DNA of 64,000 nt from Cloeon dipterum (GCF_949628265.1 NC_088790.1:28400545-28464544); one strand, 5' to 3'. Positions 11,119 through 24,602 are shown, numbered from the stretch's first letter. Notes: generated from the sequence alone by a model not told the origin. Program-made: numbers and translations.

Positions 11119-14100
11119 CTACGTGAAATTTTTCCTAGTCGTGGCTGTGATCCAACTAATGTAGGGATAAATCCAGGTGAAAGAGCCGGGATAATCGCTT
11201 GGGCAAGCCAACCTTTGGGAGGTGACGCCGATAATTTTGGCAGTGGATTCAGATGGGCTTGTGTAAAGAACAGGCGCACCTTCGTCACCCTGGAAATTTA
11301 ATTTAAAATTGTATGAAATTATGCAGATGATGTTAAACAACTCGTACAAAGCAAATTCCTTTGGTTCCAGAAGAGGTGCCCAAACATCCAGTGTTTCCTG
11401 GGTACGTCACGTAAACATCAATTGTGTTTGCATTGCACGTGGACTTCTTTACATTCGTCAGTTCGACAACATTCAGTGTTGGTGGAGTTGTGGCTGACGG
11501 GGTTATAGTTTGTGCTGAAAAAAAACACAATTTTTTCACTGTAAAAAAAGAATCAATCATTTTGCCTATAGTTTCAAATCCCGTAAAAATTAAGCAGAGA
11601 ATTTTGCGATTGTTCTTTCACCTGCAAATTAATCTTAAGTGTTTTGTAAATTTTTAGACTCAGAATTAAAATTGAATTTAGAGGGAAGGTTTTTTAAACA
11701 ACACAAAAACAAATGGTTCTTTGAATGAAAAATACAAAGAACTAGGACGCATTAAAAATAGAGTTTTCCTTGATATTTCAACTTCGCACATTGATTTGTT
11801 TGTGTTACTCGAGAATGCCTTCCCTGGTAAATGTAAGTAAATTATGATTATTGCCAATTGAATTTTGATAAGAATGATAGAATTTGGAAAATATAGTTTC
11901 AAAAATTATATTTGGATCGAAAAATTTGTCAAAACCAAATCCAAGATGTATTACAAAAGACACAATAATTTATCTCTTTACCATCAGTTTTAGGACCGAA
12001 TCCCATGGTCGTAAGCGCGACATTATCTAAGGCAGCAGTGGGTTTGACGAGTGAAAGTCTAGCGGTTCCAATAGTACCTGAAATATTAAGGTAGTAAAAT
12101 TATAAACAATTTTGTCATTTTGCTTACCACTAAGCGTCAATGGTGTGCCAATCTTCAGCAGTGCGATGTCGTTGATCATTAAATTAAGTCTAAAAGCGGG
12201 ATGAATAAAGGCCGTGGCTGTCGATGGGGTAGCTGCCAATGGATCCTCGAACGTTCCAGGATAAACATTAATGGTAGAAACCCTTAAAATATTCAAAATT
12301 TGAAAAAAAATTAATTAATACACTCGCAAGCAACTGTATGAAGATAATATTGACGCGGTAGCTCAGCTATAGGATCCACTCAGAATAGATATTCAAATAT
12401 ATTTTCTATCTGCACTTTAATTTGAATATAAATGATTTTATGTGACTGCTTAATTAGCCTTCAGTTTGATCATCCCCTAAAAAACCCTTCCAATTAAAAA
12501 TGTTTCAAAATCCCCAAAATCATACAAAAGTTTGATCTTCTGCTATTTTCATCATAGAAATAGTTAACTTTGATTAATTCTAAATTTGGTTAAACCGTAA
12601 GGAGAAATACTCACAATACGACGCAGTGTGCGGCGGTCAGCGCCCAAGTGGCCGACAATAATGCGCCACTGCAAAACCACCTATCGATATCAGCGGCAGT
12701 TTTGCTCACAATTAATACGTGGTAATTGTACTGCGGAAAAGTCTGCGTCGTGACTGCTGTGCCTCCCAATATTCTGCCATTTTGAGCCGTTCCATTGTGA
12801 AATTCAAACTGATCCTCTTCATCCTCTTCACTTGGCTTTTCTGTTGCCGCATCCACTTCGTAATTCGTGGTGCTCTCTCCGTTTTCCATCGCTAAGAGAG
12901 CCTCGATTTCTGTGACTATAATTTTGAAGTTTTTGTAATGGAGATAAATATTTTTAATGAAATACTTGCAATTGCTGTCTGTCAGCAGTTCTTCCAGCGT
13001 GTACTCTTTTGTGATGTTCGCTTCATGAAGGTTTCGTAGTTTTTCTGCATCTTCGTCTGAACGGTCGGTGACCTTTGAATAAAATATTAAATATTAAATA
13101 ATGCATTTGGCACATCGCCACTGCTGTTGTTATATTTTAATGCTGTAATATTAGACAGTGTATGATTTTTATCCAAAATTTAGAAGAAGCAAATAAATAA
13201 GACAAAGCTCTCTGCCGAGACCTGCATGTTTTGCTACGGAATTTCAAAACTGGCCCCTTGATTTGAAAATTTCCAACATTGACTTGTACTTTAATAATGA
13301 TGAGCGATCGATTTTTAGTTTTCAAAGATTTCCCACTTCAAGAAATCATGTCATTTTTAAATTTTTAGGTTCTTTGCGCCTCTATATAACCATCAGAATT
13401 GCTAAATCTGCCCTCCGTTCGACTCGTCTCGACCTGCCCTGACCAGATAATAGGTTTGGGAGGGGGTGCTTGAACCATCCCCTTACATCCCCACTATCCA
13501 TTTTTGGAAAATTTATAAATTATGAATCCTAATATTAAGGAAATATAAAATTTATTAAAATTGTAGCGGCTCAAAATTTTCTTGATTACGAATATGCCGT
13601 TTTCTTCTTTTTACAAATTTGTAATGCATAAAATATAGAGCAAATCAATTAGTCTCACTTAAAGTGGAATGATACTGGGCAACAATTGAAAATTATTTAA
13701 ATTGTTGGATGCCTTAAACAATTTGTTCAACAATTTGCAAAAATAAAAAAAATAACCTTCCTAAAATAAAAACTCAAACTTTGCCAATTTTCTCCAAAAT
13801 TTACAGCGCTTGAACATATTTTCTTGGCATATTCCGATTCCTCTCGTCGAGATCTGTCCAACGGTGTAAGCCACTTGTTGGGGAAACTCTTGCTTTTGAA
13901 ATTAAATCGGATTTCAAGTAAGGAGACAACCATTACCATTTGAAAAGCACGCTAACTTTCCAGCCAATTTTCTCAAAAAATTACAGCGCTCCATAGGTCA
14001 ATTTAGGCGTTAACTGAATCCAAATGGGTGAGTTTATGCATTGGCAACAAGCATTTCCCAGGCTTTTCCAGTATCATTCCTCTTTAAAAATTACCACATG

Positions 14101-14394
14101 CAGTTTTTTCATTATTAGTAGTATAAAAACAAAATTCTATATGATTAAACAAATATTGTATTTAAAAATTAAATAAGTCCTAGATTTGAAAAAAAAAATT
14201 AGAACGATTGAAAATAGAAAATGCACATATTTTTGGAATGAATATGAAAAATCGGTGCCTAGTTTGATAAACATAGAGAAAAGATTTCAAAACTAAACTA
14301 TCGCACTTGTGAAAAAAATTGAGCGAAATAAACTTACTGCGGCAAAAGCTTGGGCGAGAAGAGCCAGCACCACGATCCATCGGGAGGTGCACAT
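11119..14394 (-). CDS. S1 serine protease homolog, copy C (Ser195 to Glu)
   Basis: Exons are 14394-14338, 13072-12970, 12915-12615, 12282-12128, 12077-11982, 11514-11348 and 11289-11119, giving 349 residues. The signal peptide starts MCTSR instead of MRTSR. Exon 4 lacks two codons relative to A and B, moving Asp to 192 and the serine position to Glu296 (GDEGAP). His150 and cleavage site NGR101/ILGG are kept. The GC donor after exon 2 is shared with A and B. Intron 1 carries a miniature transposon at 13659-14087. The poly(A) signal is at 11052-11057. As in A and B, the acidic propeptide and Glu for Ser point to a non-catalytic secreted protein. Confidence 0.87.
13659..14087. mobile_element. 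TTAA-type miniature inverted-repeat element, copy 1
   Basis: The element begins TTAAAGTGGAATGATACTGG and ends with the inverse of TTAAAGAGGAATGATACTGG. TTAA at both ends may be the target duplication (piggyBac-like), though TA cannot be excluded. It lies in intron 1 of gene C; related copies occur in intron 1 of I and K. Confidence 0.75.
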
Positions 14395-14444
14395 AGTCCA
14401 GTCGGCAGCAACAGATTATGAGCCGATCCTATTCACGGCTAGGG

Positions 14445-14570
14445 TTTTATAGATTTCCCCCACTAAGTCGAGTAGAGAGAAAAAGTAGGCGATCGGTGAT
14501 AGCAAGGTGGAATGATTGGCCAAAAAATGCTAATTTTGGTGCTCCCATTCCATTATCCGCCGTCTAATTT
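14445..14570 (-). promoter_or_regulatory. Promoter of copy C
   Basis: TATAAAA on the minus strand at 14445-14451; upstream block at about 14521-14570. The sequence at about 14598-14625 (ctaacggtatcgataaat) is the empty site matching the hAT-like insertions upstream of A and B. Confidence 0.65.
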
Positions 14571-14884
14571 GGTCGCGACTATTTTTATTTGAACCCATAA
14601 AATTCTAACGGTATCGATAAATACAGGTTTGCGAAACGAAAATAGTTAGGAATTGACCAGAAGAAAAGAATGAAATGCTTTTGCAAAAATTAATTTATGG
14701 TGTGAGTTTTCAGACTTATGGAAAAAAGATTTGAGTTTAAATTTAAAAAAGTGATATTTCTCCTTCCTTTCCTTATTCTTTTCTGCTACCATCATCCCCG
14801 CAAGAGTATCCCTCAGCGAACACCTTCATGATAACCGACATACGACGCTGTCTGACGATGATGAACTAATGAATAATTTTGAAT

Positions 14885-15317
14885 AATTCACCAGTGTTGC
14901 AAAAACTCTGTGTTCGAAGCCGCCAACAGATGGTGCCACCGTAGACTTTCGATTTTAAGGCACTTCCGCTGCGATTTCAGACTCAATCTAGCTACTGAGC
15001 ATTCTTCAATTAATTTGCTATTTATTGACGTGCTGAAAACCAAAATCGGTTCAGCCATTCGCCGTAGAATCGTGAAAAACAATTTTTTGAAATAAAAAAT
15101 CTTTTCCAACGTTTCTACGGCGATTGGCTGAACCGATTTTGGTTTTCAGCACGTCAAAAATTATCAAATTAATTGAAAAAAGCAAAATAGCTAGATTGAG
15201 TCTGAAATCGCAACGGAAATGCCTTAAAACCGCTTAAAACAAAATTTTTAAGAAAGTCTGTGGTTGCGCCATCTGTTGGCGGCTTCAATAACTAAGGGTT
15301 TATGCAACTGGTCAATT
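14885..15317. mobile_element. Fold-back element with about 200 bp arms
   Basis: About 14885-15092 and 15112-15317 are imperfect inverted copies around a short AT-rich loop. Arm landmarks are GCCGCCAACAGATGG on the left and CCATCTGTTGGCGGC on the right, and matching copies of the stretch around CGTGCTGAAAACCAAAATCG. No coding potential. It interrupts a spacer that is uninterrupted near 2085. Confidence 0.75.
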
Positions 15318-15676
15318 TACGATTATTAATTGCATTTTTTAGAAATGACTTAAATCTTAAAAGTATATATTTCAGGCAGTTTCTTCTGAGCTAAAAATAG
15401 ATAGCAGTAGGTCTGTACTGTAAAATTCAAAAAATTTAATTCAGAATAATTTTTATGCTTCCTCAATATTTAAAAAAAACTGTACAGATAAAGGAATATT
15501 CTCTAAAATCTAAACGAGACTGAATTTAAATTTCAGATCAGCATTTTTCATTATTTCACGTCCTAATTGGGGCAAGAGAAAGGAGACTATTCTAAAAGGT
15601 TTTAAAGAAAATATTTTAATCAAATTTAACAAAGAATAAATTAAAAAAAATATTCAACAGAAGCAGTGAATAAATA
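15318..15676. other. AT-rich spacer downstream of gene D
   Basis: No gene or repeat recognised. A canonical poly(A) signal for gene D is not obvious here. Confidence 0.4.
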
Positions 15677-18600
15677 TTATGTGAAATATTTCTTGGTCGT
15701 GGCTGTGATCCAGCTGATGTAGGGATAAATCCAGGTGAACGAGCTGGGATATTGACTTGGGCAGCCTATAAATTGAGAGTTGATCCCAATTAGTTTCGCA
15801 GTACCGTCGGTCGAACTTGTGTAAATGACAGGTCCACCGGGATCAGCCTAAAAATGAAATAATCTGTAAGCACTTAGAGAATGATAATAAAACACTCTTA
15901 CATAACAAATTCCCTTGGTTCCGGAGGAGGTGCCCAAACATCCGGTGTTTGCTGGGTACGCCACATAAACATCGATTGTCTCTGAATTGCATGTGGTTTT
16001 TTTCACATTCGTCAATTCAACCCAGAACAGCTTTGACGTTGCACCAATTGCAGTGGTAGCTAGAAACATAATATATTTATTTATTTAGAAATCGTTAGTT
16101 GAATTATATAAAAATCTAATAAGAAAGTTATTTTCATTTCATTATTTTTATAAATTGAAATAAAGTTTTGTTTAATAATAGCAGACTGATATTTAATATA
16201 ATTTGATGAGGGTGCTTCCCTAGTGGATAAAAGGCTCACCTGCAAATTTCAGGTCGAAATTGAAGGAATCGCCAATTTTAGAAGGGCTCAAAATCAGTCA
16301 CTTGTTTTTAATAAAACATATATATTTTTTGTAGCTTTTAAAAATAAAATATCTGGTGAGCGGATCATAAATATTGTAAGAATTTCAGGGGGTTGTTTTT
16401 GGAGGCAAATTTGACCTGACCGATACTTTGCGTTTTGGTTGTCGATGATTTATATGTTTTTAATTTTTAACCATCAGGCACTCAAATCTGGTGCATTTCA
16501 ATTGCACCGTCAATTTTTAAGTCTATTTTCAATTAAAGTGTTTTATTTTAGCAAAATTTGGAGAAAAACGGAAGGTTTATTGGAAAGTTACATTTGAATA
16601 AAGAAAATTGCAAAAATTGGTAAAATGAAATGTCAATAAATCATTTACAACAATTATAATGTCAATATAGCTGTCCCTTTTGCAACAAATATAGTCGACT
16701 ATTTACCAACAACCATCTACGTTATTACACATTTCTAATAATAACAAAATTAAAATTAATTTAATTTTGTGTGTCATCAAAAGTCATTTTCCTGACAATT
16801 TTCTTACACTGTAAAGTGTACAAAATTTCTTTGATTCATTGTATTATTTTATCACCGCGTAATAAAATAAACAGGCACATTTCCTGCCATGCGAATTTGG
16901 TTTCTGATCAAATAATCTGTTGGAATAAATTAACCCTTATAAATTTAAATGATTGTACTTCTTACTGTCATCATTAGGACCGAATCCCAACGTCTTAAAC
17001 GCAACATTGTCCAAAGCAGTGGTGGGTTTGACGCTTGAAAGTCGAATGGTCCCGATAAGAGCTGGAATTTCGATTAACTTAAATGTAAGGACGAACGATA
17101 CACTCCGTTACTTACTCCCGAGGGTCAACGGTGAAGTCATCTTTAGCAGCGCGACGTCGTGTATCATGAAATTCCATCTAAAACCAGGATGAATCGTAGG
17201 CGTGGCTGTGGTTCCAGTGCCTGCAGTTGGATTCGAATATGTGCCAGGAAAAACAGTAACGGTGGACACCCTTTAAACAATAAAAATTAGTGGCATCAAC
17301 AGCCAACGAAATGTGAAGGGCTGGATGAAAAAATTGGAGTCAGTTAGAGCAAACTCTCGTTTAAATATACGATCCAGGAATTTTGAATTTCCCTGTTTTA
17401 TACAATTCAATTAAAAAAATATTGCAAAATTTTCCTTGACTCGATGAGTTGTTTGATTATTTGCAATGAACCATTTCTTCATCTAAATTCAAAATGTAAT
17501 TTCATTTTAAGCATTTTTTCGAAAGATTTGCTCATTGTCAGTTGGAAAAACTGGAAATTTAATCAGATTTTGACGCAACTCTCAACTCGTGCATTTTAAT
17601 GAGGCCAAACACAGACCCCTTTCGAAAATCTGCAATATTTGAAAAAATAAAAAAATAACATTCAAGACTGAAAAGTATTATTTTTATCTTCTCACCATTT
17701 AATTTTTACAAATTTTTCAACCCGGATGCAATTAATTTACTTTTTTTTCTGATAAAATTCTAAAAATTTGAATTTGGGGCATTTTTGGTCAGAAATTTTT
17801 GAACAAAATTGGTTGGTTAGGATTTACTTTTCATGTTATATCATTTTTTTAAATTTAAAAAAAAACACTTTAAACCCGTTTTATATGTTCAAATGGTTTT
17901 CAACGGTTTTTAGACGCTCTTGTTGTTATTCAAGCTTGGCAGTTTTTGACAATAGCAGCGTAAAATCGCACGATTTGTGCTCATGGATTAGAATTTCAGA
18001 AAATCACAGCATTGATATAATAAATACTCACAATGCAACGCAATGAGCGGCGGTCAAGGCCCAAGTGTTGGACAGTAAAGAGCCTCCGCAGAAGGTCCGA
18101 TGAGTGCCAGCGGCACTTGTGCCCCGCACTAACACGTAATAAATGTACTGCGAAAACCCGGCATCACTCGTAATTTCTGTTCCTCCCAATATTCTTCCGT
18201 TCCGGGCTGTGGCGTTGGGAAATTCATTATTGCTAAGCACGTTGATTGGTGCCGCAGTTGTACTATTTGCCAGCCAGGCTTCGACTTCTGTGTCTAAATT
18301 TTAGAAATTATAGCCGAGCTAAAATATATCAGAGGAATGAAATAGTTACAATTGCTGTCTGCCACCAGTTCTTCCAGCGTGTATTCTTTGGTGATGCTCT
18401 CTTCGTCAAGGTTGCCTAATTTTTCTGCATCTTCCTTGGCACCGTTGGAGACCTTTAAATTTTAATATATTTGAATAATTATTTTGCAGTGCAACAGCAA
18501 CAATTATTTACTTTTAATTTTAAAAACACCGTTTTTGTTGGTGCACATTTTTTTCGTGTAAAGTGCAGTGAAGGTGGAGCGTGAAATGATCAACCAAAAG

Positions 18601-19725
18601 CGGAAATCGATAGTGGGGGTCGAAAAAATGTGTCTCGCGTTACAATTAGGTCGATCAGGCTCATGAAAAAATTAAGAAAAAAAAAATAGAACCAACCACC
18701 GTGGCGGCGGTTGTGCACAATTGACGCAGAATTTTGTGAGAAACACCGTTAGGATCGGTAGATTGCAGTAGGTAGCTACAAGACCGGAGATAGAAAGTTT
18801 TAAAGTTGAAAAAAACGCGATTTTAGACATTTCTCGGGACTCTATTTTCGGGGTCTATGTTGAACTCTATCATATGGACTCTACGGAGTTCCAACACGTT
18901 TCATTCCATGCCCCTTGGTAATTTCTACCAGACCGAGTATGGTTTTTGAAAATCAGACAATTTTTTGTGAATTTAGCAATTTTTTATTGCCGCTGGTACC
19001 CCAGAACAACCTCCCAAAGATTCATAGTGTAATTTTGACAGGGAAAATTTTATCTTCTGCTCAAAATTAATGTAACGAAAATTTTGCAAATTCTGTGGAA
19101 TAAGGCATTAGTAGAAAAATAAAAAAAAAACTTATTTTTGTTGATTTTGATATGCAGAGTTGCAGACACGACGGCGTGGGCGCCACGCAACGATCGCCGT
19201 GAAATAATGGGAAACGCCCTGCGCTTCTCAGAGCGGTTACCTTTCAGCTTAAGCCTCTTCCCTGCGAGCAAGGAACACAAGCTGGCCTCGGCTATGTGCT
19301 TAATTCTTTGCGAGAAGGAAAAAGAAAAATAGTTGAAAAAAACTAAAATCAATTACGATAACCTACTCAATTTCAAATTTCAAAAAAAAATTAACGATAA
19401 TCATTAAATTTCATTGAAAGTTGAGTCGTTTAAAAAATAATCGCTGGCCTTAACTGAGTTTTGTCTATTAAAGTTTCCCCGCAGTTCAAAAAAAAACTCT
19501 AAAAAGGTTTAAATTGAAAAAACTTAAAAATTGTATGTTAAAAACCAAAACTATTGCAAAGTGAATTTTAAAAACTTCACTCGACCTTAAATTATAAAAA
19601 TTAAATAAGTTCCTACACAAATTGCGACAGCGAAACATAGCGAAATAAAATCAAAGTAATGTACTCACCCTGGCACAAACGTGCGTAAGGAGAGCAAGTA
19701 CGAGAATCCATTGGGAGATGCGCAT
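15677..19725 (-). CDS. S1 serine protease homolog, copy D (Ser195 to Pro)
   Basis: Exons are 19725-19669, 18452-18350, 18293-18032, 17270-17116, 17061-16966, 16059-15902 and 15847-15677, for 333 residues. The signal peptide MRISQWILVLALLTHVCAR is the most divergent in the array; an in-frame ATG six bases upstream (19731) would add two residues. The propeptide is shorter and not acidic, with cleavage at NGR87/ILGG. His137 and Asp179 are present, and Pro280 replaces Ser195 in ADPGGP. Exon 2 uses a normal GT donor. Intron 1 is enlarged by unrelated DNA at about 18530-19335. D lies between the A-C and E-N groups in position and sequence, so it may be an old branch. Confidence 0.85.
18530..19335. 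other. Foreign-looking block in intron 1 of gene D
   Basis: About 18530-19050 is less AT-rich than other introns, and about 19155-19330 is GC-rich. Neither part resembles intron 1 of other copies. The short open frames on both strands carry no recognised domain. It is probably one or two transposon insertions of unknown class; no clear terminal repeats were found. Confidence 0.4.
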
Positions 19726-19789
19726 GACCATGCTGACAGCAGTTGACTGATTTTTACGTGCACCTTTAGCACCTTTTTATTGCCTGCGT

Positions 19790-19920
19790 TTTTATAGGGT
19801 CCCCTCCAAAATTGAGCAGCGCAATGAGAAATTGTAAATCGAGGAGTGGCTCTACTTGTTTGACCCGAAAATGCTGTTTTATGCGTGCCCCCACATCCTT
19901 TGAATCTGCCGTGTCTAATT
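19790..19920 (-). promoter_or_regulatory. Promoter of copy D
   Basis: TATAAAA on the minus strand at 19790-19796; upstream block at about 19861-19920 retains the CAGCATTTTCGGG core. Confidence 0.6.
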
Positions 19921-20319
19921 TCATTACAACGCATTACATGTCCACTTTTTTTTTGAAAACGTTTAAAGTAAGCAGTAAATTTCTTGGGTTCAGATAAAGA
20001 CACGTGTGGTCGTTTTCTTTAATAGGTTTCTGAAATGCAACTTAAAAATTGTACGAAATATAATTTAAAAAAATAGTGCTTAGTGTTATAAATATTTATT
20101 AATTTAGTGCAAGAATTTAAATCCAGTAAGACAAAATCTCTGTTGCAGAAAATTCAAGACTAAATTTGCATGACGAAGTGATCAAAGAAACAAAAATATG
20201 GATTCAATATTCATAATGTAATAAAAAGAAGAGAAACAAATCAATAATTTTCATTAAAAAATATTTATTTGGGTCCCACCTTCCAACACCAAGTGTAAAT
20301 AATGATGAGGTACGCAGCA

Positions 20320-23300
20320 TTACGTAAATGTTTTGAGAGTCTTAGCTCTGATCCAGGGAATGAAGGGGAAAATCCAGGTGAACGAGCTGGGTTGTTGACG
20401 TGGGCAGCCAATAAATTGAGAGTTGATGCCAATAATTTTACCCTCGGTGTCAGTGGGAGATTCGTGAAAAACAGGTCCACCGGGGTCAGCCTAAATATTC
20501 AAAGATTACATTAAGGACGTCTTTAACATGAAATTTAATTGGTCGAATGGCATCTTGGCTTTGTAGAAATTTACTAGTAATGAATGGCAATAAACTAGAG
20601 AAATTTTAAGAGCAAGTAAATTTAAATAACAATAGTTCTCAAAGTACAAAGCGACTGATTAGACCTCGGATCAGCTGTTCAAATTCATGCCACTTTATTG
20701 GGTACTGAGAACTGTGTTTGTTTTCTCATTATTGCCGTTTTCCTTCACAAAACCTCACAAGCCCAAAATGCCATTATTTTTGCAATGACAAAATATTTAT
20801 AAAAATGCTTACATTGCAGATTCCTTTAGTTCCGCCAGCGGTGCTCAAACATCCCGTGTTTCCAGGGTACGCCACGAAAATTGGTGCTGTCTGTTGGTTG
20901 CACGTTGCCTTATTCATATTCTGCATATCGACAACATGCAGTGTTGCCCCAGCGCTCGCGAAAGGTGCTAAAAATTGAATAAAATAATTTGAGTCTCTGA
21001 AATTAAGTACATATTAAAATTGAAACAATTGAGAACCATTACGCCTAACCAAAAGAAGAGGAAAATTTGAAGAAAATTAGGGAGTATGCAGTTATTACAA
21101 TTATTTTCAGTTGGAACCCGAGATTAACTATCGAAAATCTAAAAATCCCCGTTTTTTTAGTTTTATGACCTTCGATATCTTGCAATTTATCCATCCATTT
21201 AGATCTACATCTTCGAAGTGATTTAAATTAATCCTTGTCTAAGAAATAAACTAAAAAAATAATTTTATTTAATTTTCAGTCGAAAACAGAAGAAATTAGT
21301 GTAAAAAATTTCTCCGTAGAAAAAATTCTTCTCAGTCGAAATTCAGTTTCAGCAGGAAAGAAATGGCTTGGATATTCTAATTAGAAAAGATGAAAAGCAG
21401 CAGTTAAAATTCACGTTTCTTTGGTTGCCGGTTCCAAGCTAAAACTTTCAGGAGAAATTTTTCTCATCAAATTCCGTTGAAATTCGCGTAACAAGTAATA
21501 AAAAAATTAACTGTTGGCGAAATAATTAAGAATGTAAATAAACATAAGGCTTGGATCGGTCTTCAAACCACAAACCAATTGAAATATAAATAGTCTAATT
21601 TAAAAAAAAACTCACTTGATAAGGCCACAAAAAATTTAATTAGACGAAGAAATTGTTTAAAGTAAGAAAAATAGTTAGCAAACATACCGCAAAAAAATAT
21701 ATTAAAACTTACTGTCGTCAACAGGACCGAATCCCATTGTTTTAAACATCAGATTGTTCAACGCAGCGGTGGGTTTGACGGTTGACAATTTAGCTGCCCC
21801 GACCCCTATAATAATTACAATTTATAATTAAAAGATGCATTCAGGAACAATTCAATTTGTATTCACCAGCAAGAGGTGTGTCTATACTAAGCAGAGCGAT
21901 GTCATTTATCAAGAAGTTCAGCAGAAACTGGGGATGAATGATTGCCGTGGCTGTGCTTTTTATGCCGGCTGCAGCTGTTACCGGATCAGCTATCTCCCCA
22001 GCAATGACAGTAATATCTGTGGCCCTTTAATAATGATAATTAAATACATGACATTTGTGAAATTACAGATTTTACTCACAGCGCGACGCAATGAGCGGCC
22101 GTCAACGCCCAAATGTTCGACAGCAATACACCACCACAGCTACTTATAACAACTCCAGCAGCATTTTTGGCTTCAACAAAGATATAGGCGTTGAGTGGCG
22201 GCACGAGTTCGGCAACAGTATTAATTAGTGTTCCTCCCAAAATTCTTTTGTCATCCGTTCCGTTGTGATTGATCGGTGTGGCAGTGGTTGGAGCAACTGC
22301 AGAATTCGTGGTGCTCTCTAAGTTCGACAGCAAGATTTCGGTTTCTGTGTCTATAAATTGAAAAAATTAAATATAGCATGATGTGAAATTAACTAAAATA
22401 ATCATTACAATTGGCATCTGCCAGCAGTGCTTCCACAGTGTATACTTTCGTGAAATCCTCTACATCAAAGTCGACTGTTTTTTCAGCATCTTCCTTCAGA
22501 CCTTTCGAGACCTTTGAACACAAAATTAAAATTTTTCATTATAGGAAACTTAATGGCATTTTAAATTTTAGAAGATCCTCCATTTTTTACTAAAAATATA
22601 GTATAATTAAATCTCTGCGTCACAAAATCGTTATAGAAAAAAAATCCATTAAATTTGTGTTTTTTCAGTTCAATGTTTAATTTCCCATTTTGTTAAAATG
22701 AAGTCGAATATTTTGTTTTGCAAACAGGTCTGTCTGCGTTTTGATTAAAAAAGGTTCTAGTTCTCCCTTTCATTTGGACAATTTGTGCAAAATTGTGCGG
22801 TGGAAATGCTATTATTCTTTTGAACAGTTTCAAATGGAAAAAATTCAAAACGTAATTATACAAAAGCCGAAAAAAGGTGTAGGTATGATTTTAAACAGTC
22901 AAACGGTTAAAAAAACATTTAATTTCTCCTTGAAATTCAAGCGTTCTCTCTGTCTTAAAGGAGGACACTCAAATTTGTAAGAAATTAAACATTAAATTGA
23001 TTCAATTCTCCTAATGACAAGGACATCACTTTTTTTAAAACCGGATATAGGTAGGAATTTAAAAGGCTAATTTTCTTAAATTCTTGTTAATTGGGCTTAG
23101 TGACCATGTCTCTCTAAAAACCGTCCAAGTTACTCGAGAAAAGAGTCTAAATAATGCCGGGTATTTCAAATAACTCAATTCTGAATTATGTCCCTAAAAA
23201 CAAACAGAATATTCTCCACTAAACGCAATCTAAAAATGTTCGAATGTGAAATCAAACAATTTCTAAAATTAGCAGAGCATTTTAAATTTTCTTACAACTA

Positions 23301-23458
23301 TACGCAGATATCTAAAAAATAAAGCCAAAGAGTAAAAAATAGTGCCAACAGAAAATTTAAATTTTTAAAGTATTTAATGAAAAAAATAATGGTGTACTCA
23401 CCCCAGCAGAAGCTTGCGCGAGAAGAGCAAGCACAGCAATCCACAGGGAGGTGCGCAT
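20320..23458 (-). CDS. S1 serine protease homolog, copy E (Ser195 to Pro)
   Basis: Exons are 23458-23402, 22511-22409, 22350-22080, 22024-21867, 21805-21713, 20967-20813 and 20490-20320, for 335 residues. After signal peptide MRTSLWIAVLALLAQASAG comes a Thr/Asn-rich propeptide ending DDKR89/ILGG. His140 and Asp185 are retained; ADPGGP puts Pro282 at the Ser195 position. Exon 5 is one codon shorter than in A. The poly(A) signal is at 20264-20269. Exon 6 and the sequence upstream of it are unusually close to gene N, 42 kb away. The last exon ends WIRAKTLKTFT, as is usual in the E-N group. Confidence 0.87.
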
Positions 23459-23524
23459 CGCGAAGCCGGCAACAGCAGCAAAATGATTCCCAGTTGCGTT
23501 TGTTTCACCTCTTCTTTTCAGGGG

Positions 23525-23655
23525 TTTATATACTGTTTGGTGAGTCCCACTCCGAATCAAGCAGCGCAATGAGTAATTGCAAAACAAGTAGTGGCAGTAC
23601 TTGTTCAACCCGAAAAAATGCTGTTTTTGGCGCTCCCATCCTACCCGTCTGGATT
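23525..23655 (-). promoter_or_regulatory. Promoter of copy E
   Basis: TATATAAA on the minus strand at 23525-23532, followed by CCCC; upstream block at about 23611-23655 in the common form with GGGAGCGCCAAAAACAGC. Confidence 0.68.
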
Positions 23656-24602
23656 TTCTTCTTGTTACTTTTCGTGACATCATGCTGTTTATCTGTACTG
23701 GAGAGGATTCTACTGGTTCGTTGGCCCGAAATTTTTCAGCAGCGGGAATCCCTTCACACGAAAATCTGATTGGGAGTAATGTGTTGGGGGTACAGCGCGG
23801 GTTCCAAGCACGCTCTGCGTTTTAGTTTCAGTCGAAATAACCATGGAATTCTCTTGGTGGAAGAGCCACGAAAATTATTATTCGTGGCTTTGATTTTGAA
23901 TTAAATTGTTGGATTTTTAGAAAACCAGTTCCAAGATTTTACAACTAATCTAGCAGTGAGAATTTCCTCCGTTTTGAAAATAATTATTTAAATTTACCTC
24001 CGAATTCAAACACCGATGGATTGGCCTTGACGAGGGGAATTGAAATCAAGCGAAAAATCATCAGCAACCCTTTTTAATATTTCGAAAACATTTCTAAATA
24101 AAATTGTAACTATTTTTGGTCCTGATTTGTTCTTTACATACTCAAAAGAGTGAATTTGTTGCAAACATTTAATTCTAATTAAAAATGTTGTTCACTGCCA
24201 GGTAAATTTCGGCAATATATACATTAAATCATTAATTTTTTAATTTTTTGTGCCTGATTGATTTGCCTCAATAAAAGTGTCTCAATGTAACAACAAAAAA
24301 ATCACGTATTGTCTAATTCATTAATTTTTGTTGAAATATAATTTTTTTTTTATCAAAATCCTGTTTATACTGAAATTTAAATTGAGATATTATGTCAGAA
24401 ATAAGTATAATGCAACCCTTAACAAAACGTCACTTAATTTGCTCTTTAAATTTATCCGTCTCGTTTCCCATCAGCAAATAAAAAAATAAAATTTTTAATG
24501 CTGGTTAGTGGAAAATAAGCCTCTTTGTTCAAAGCCAAAACATTTAAATACCAAGAATAAAAATATTATAGAAATCAACATCCATGCAAAAACACTGCCT
24601 TA
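23656..24602. other. Upstream spacer of E shared with other copies
   Basis: No gene. About 23660-23830 continues the conserved upstream region found before F, G, I and J. About 24110-24300 matches spacer sequence near 30820-30910, 31495-31640, 36730-36960 and 46660-46790, the remains of repeated duplication. Confidence 0.5.
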
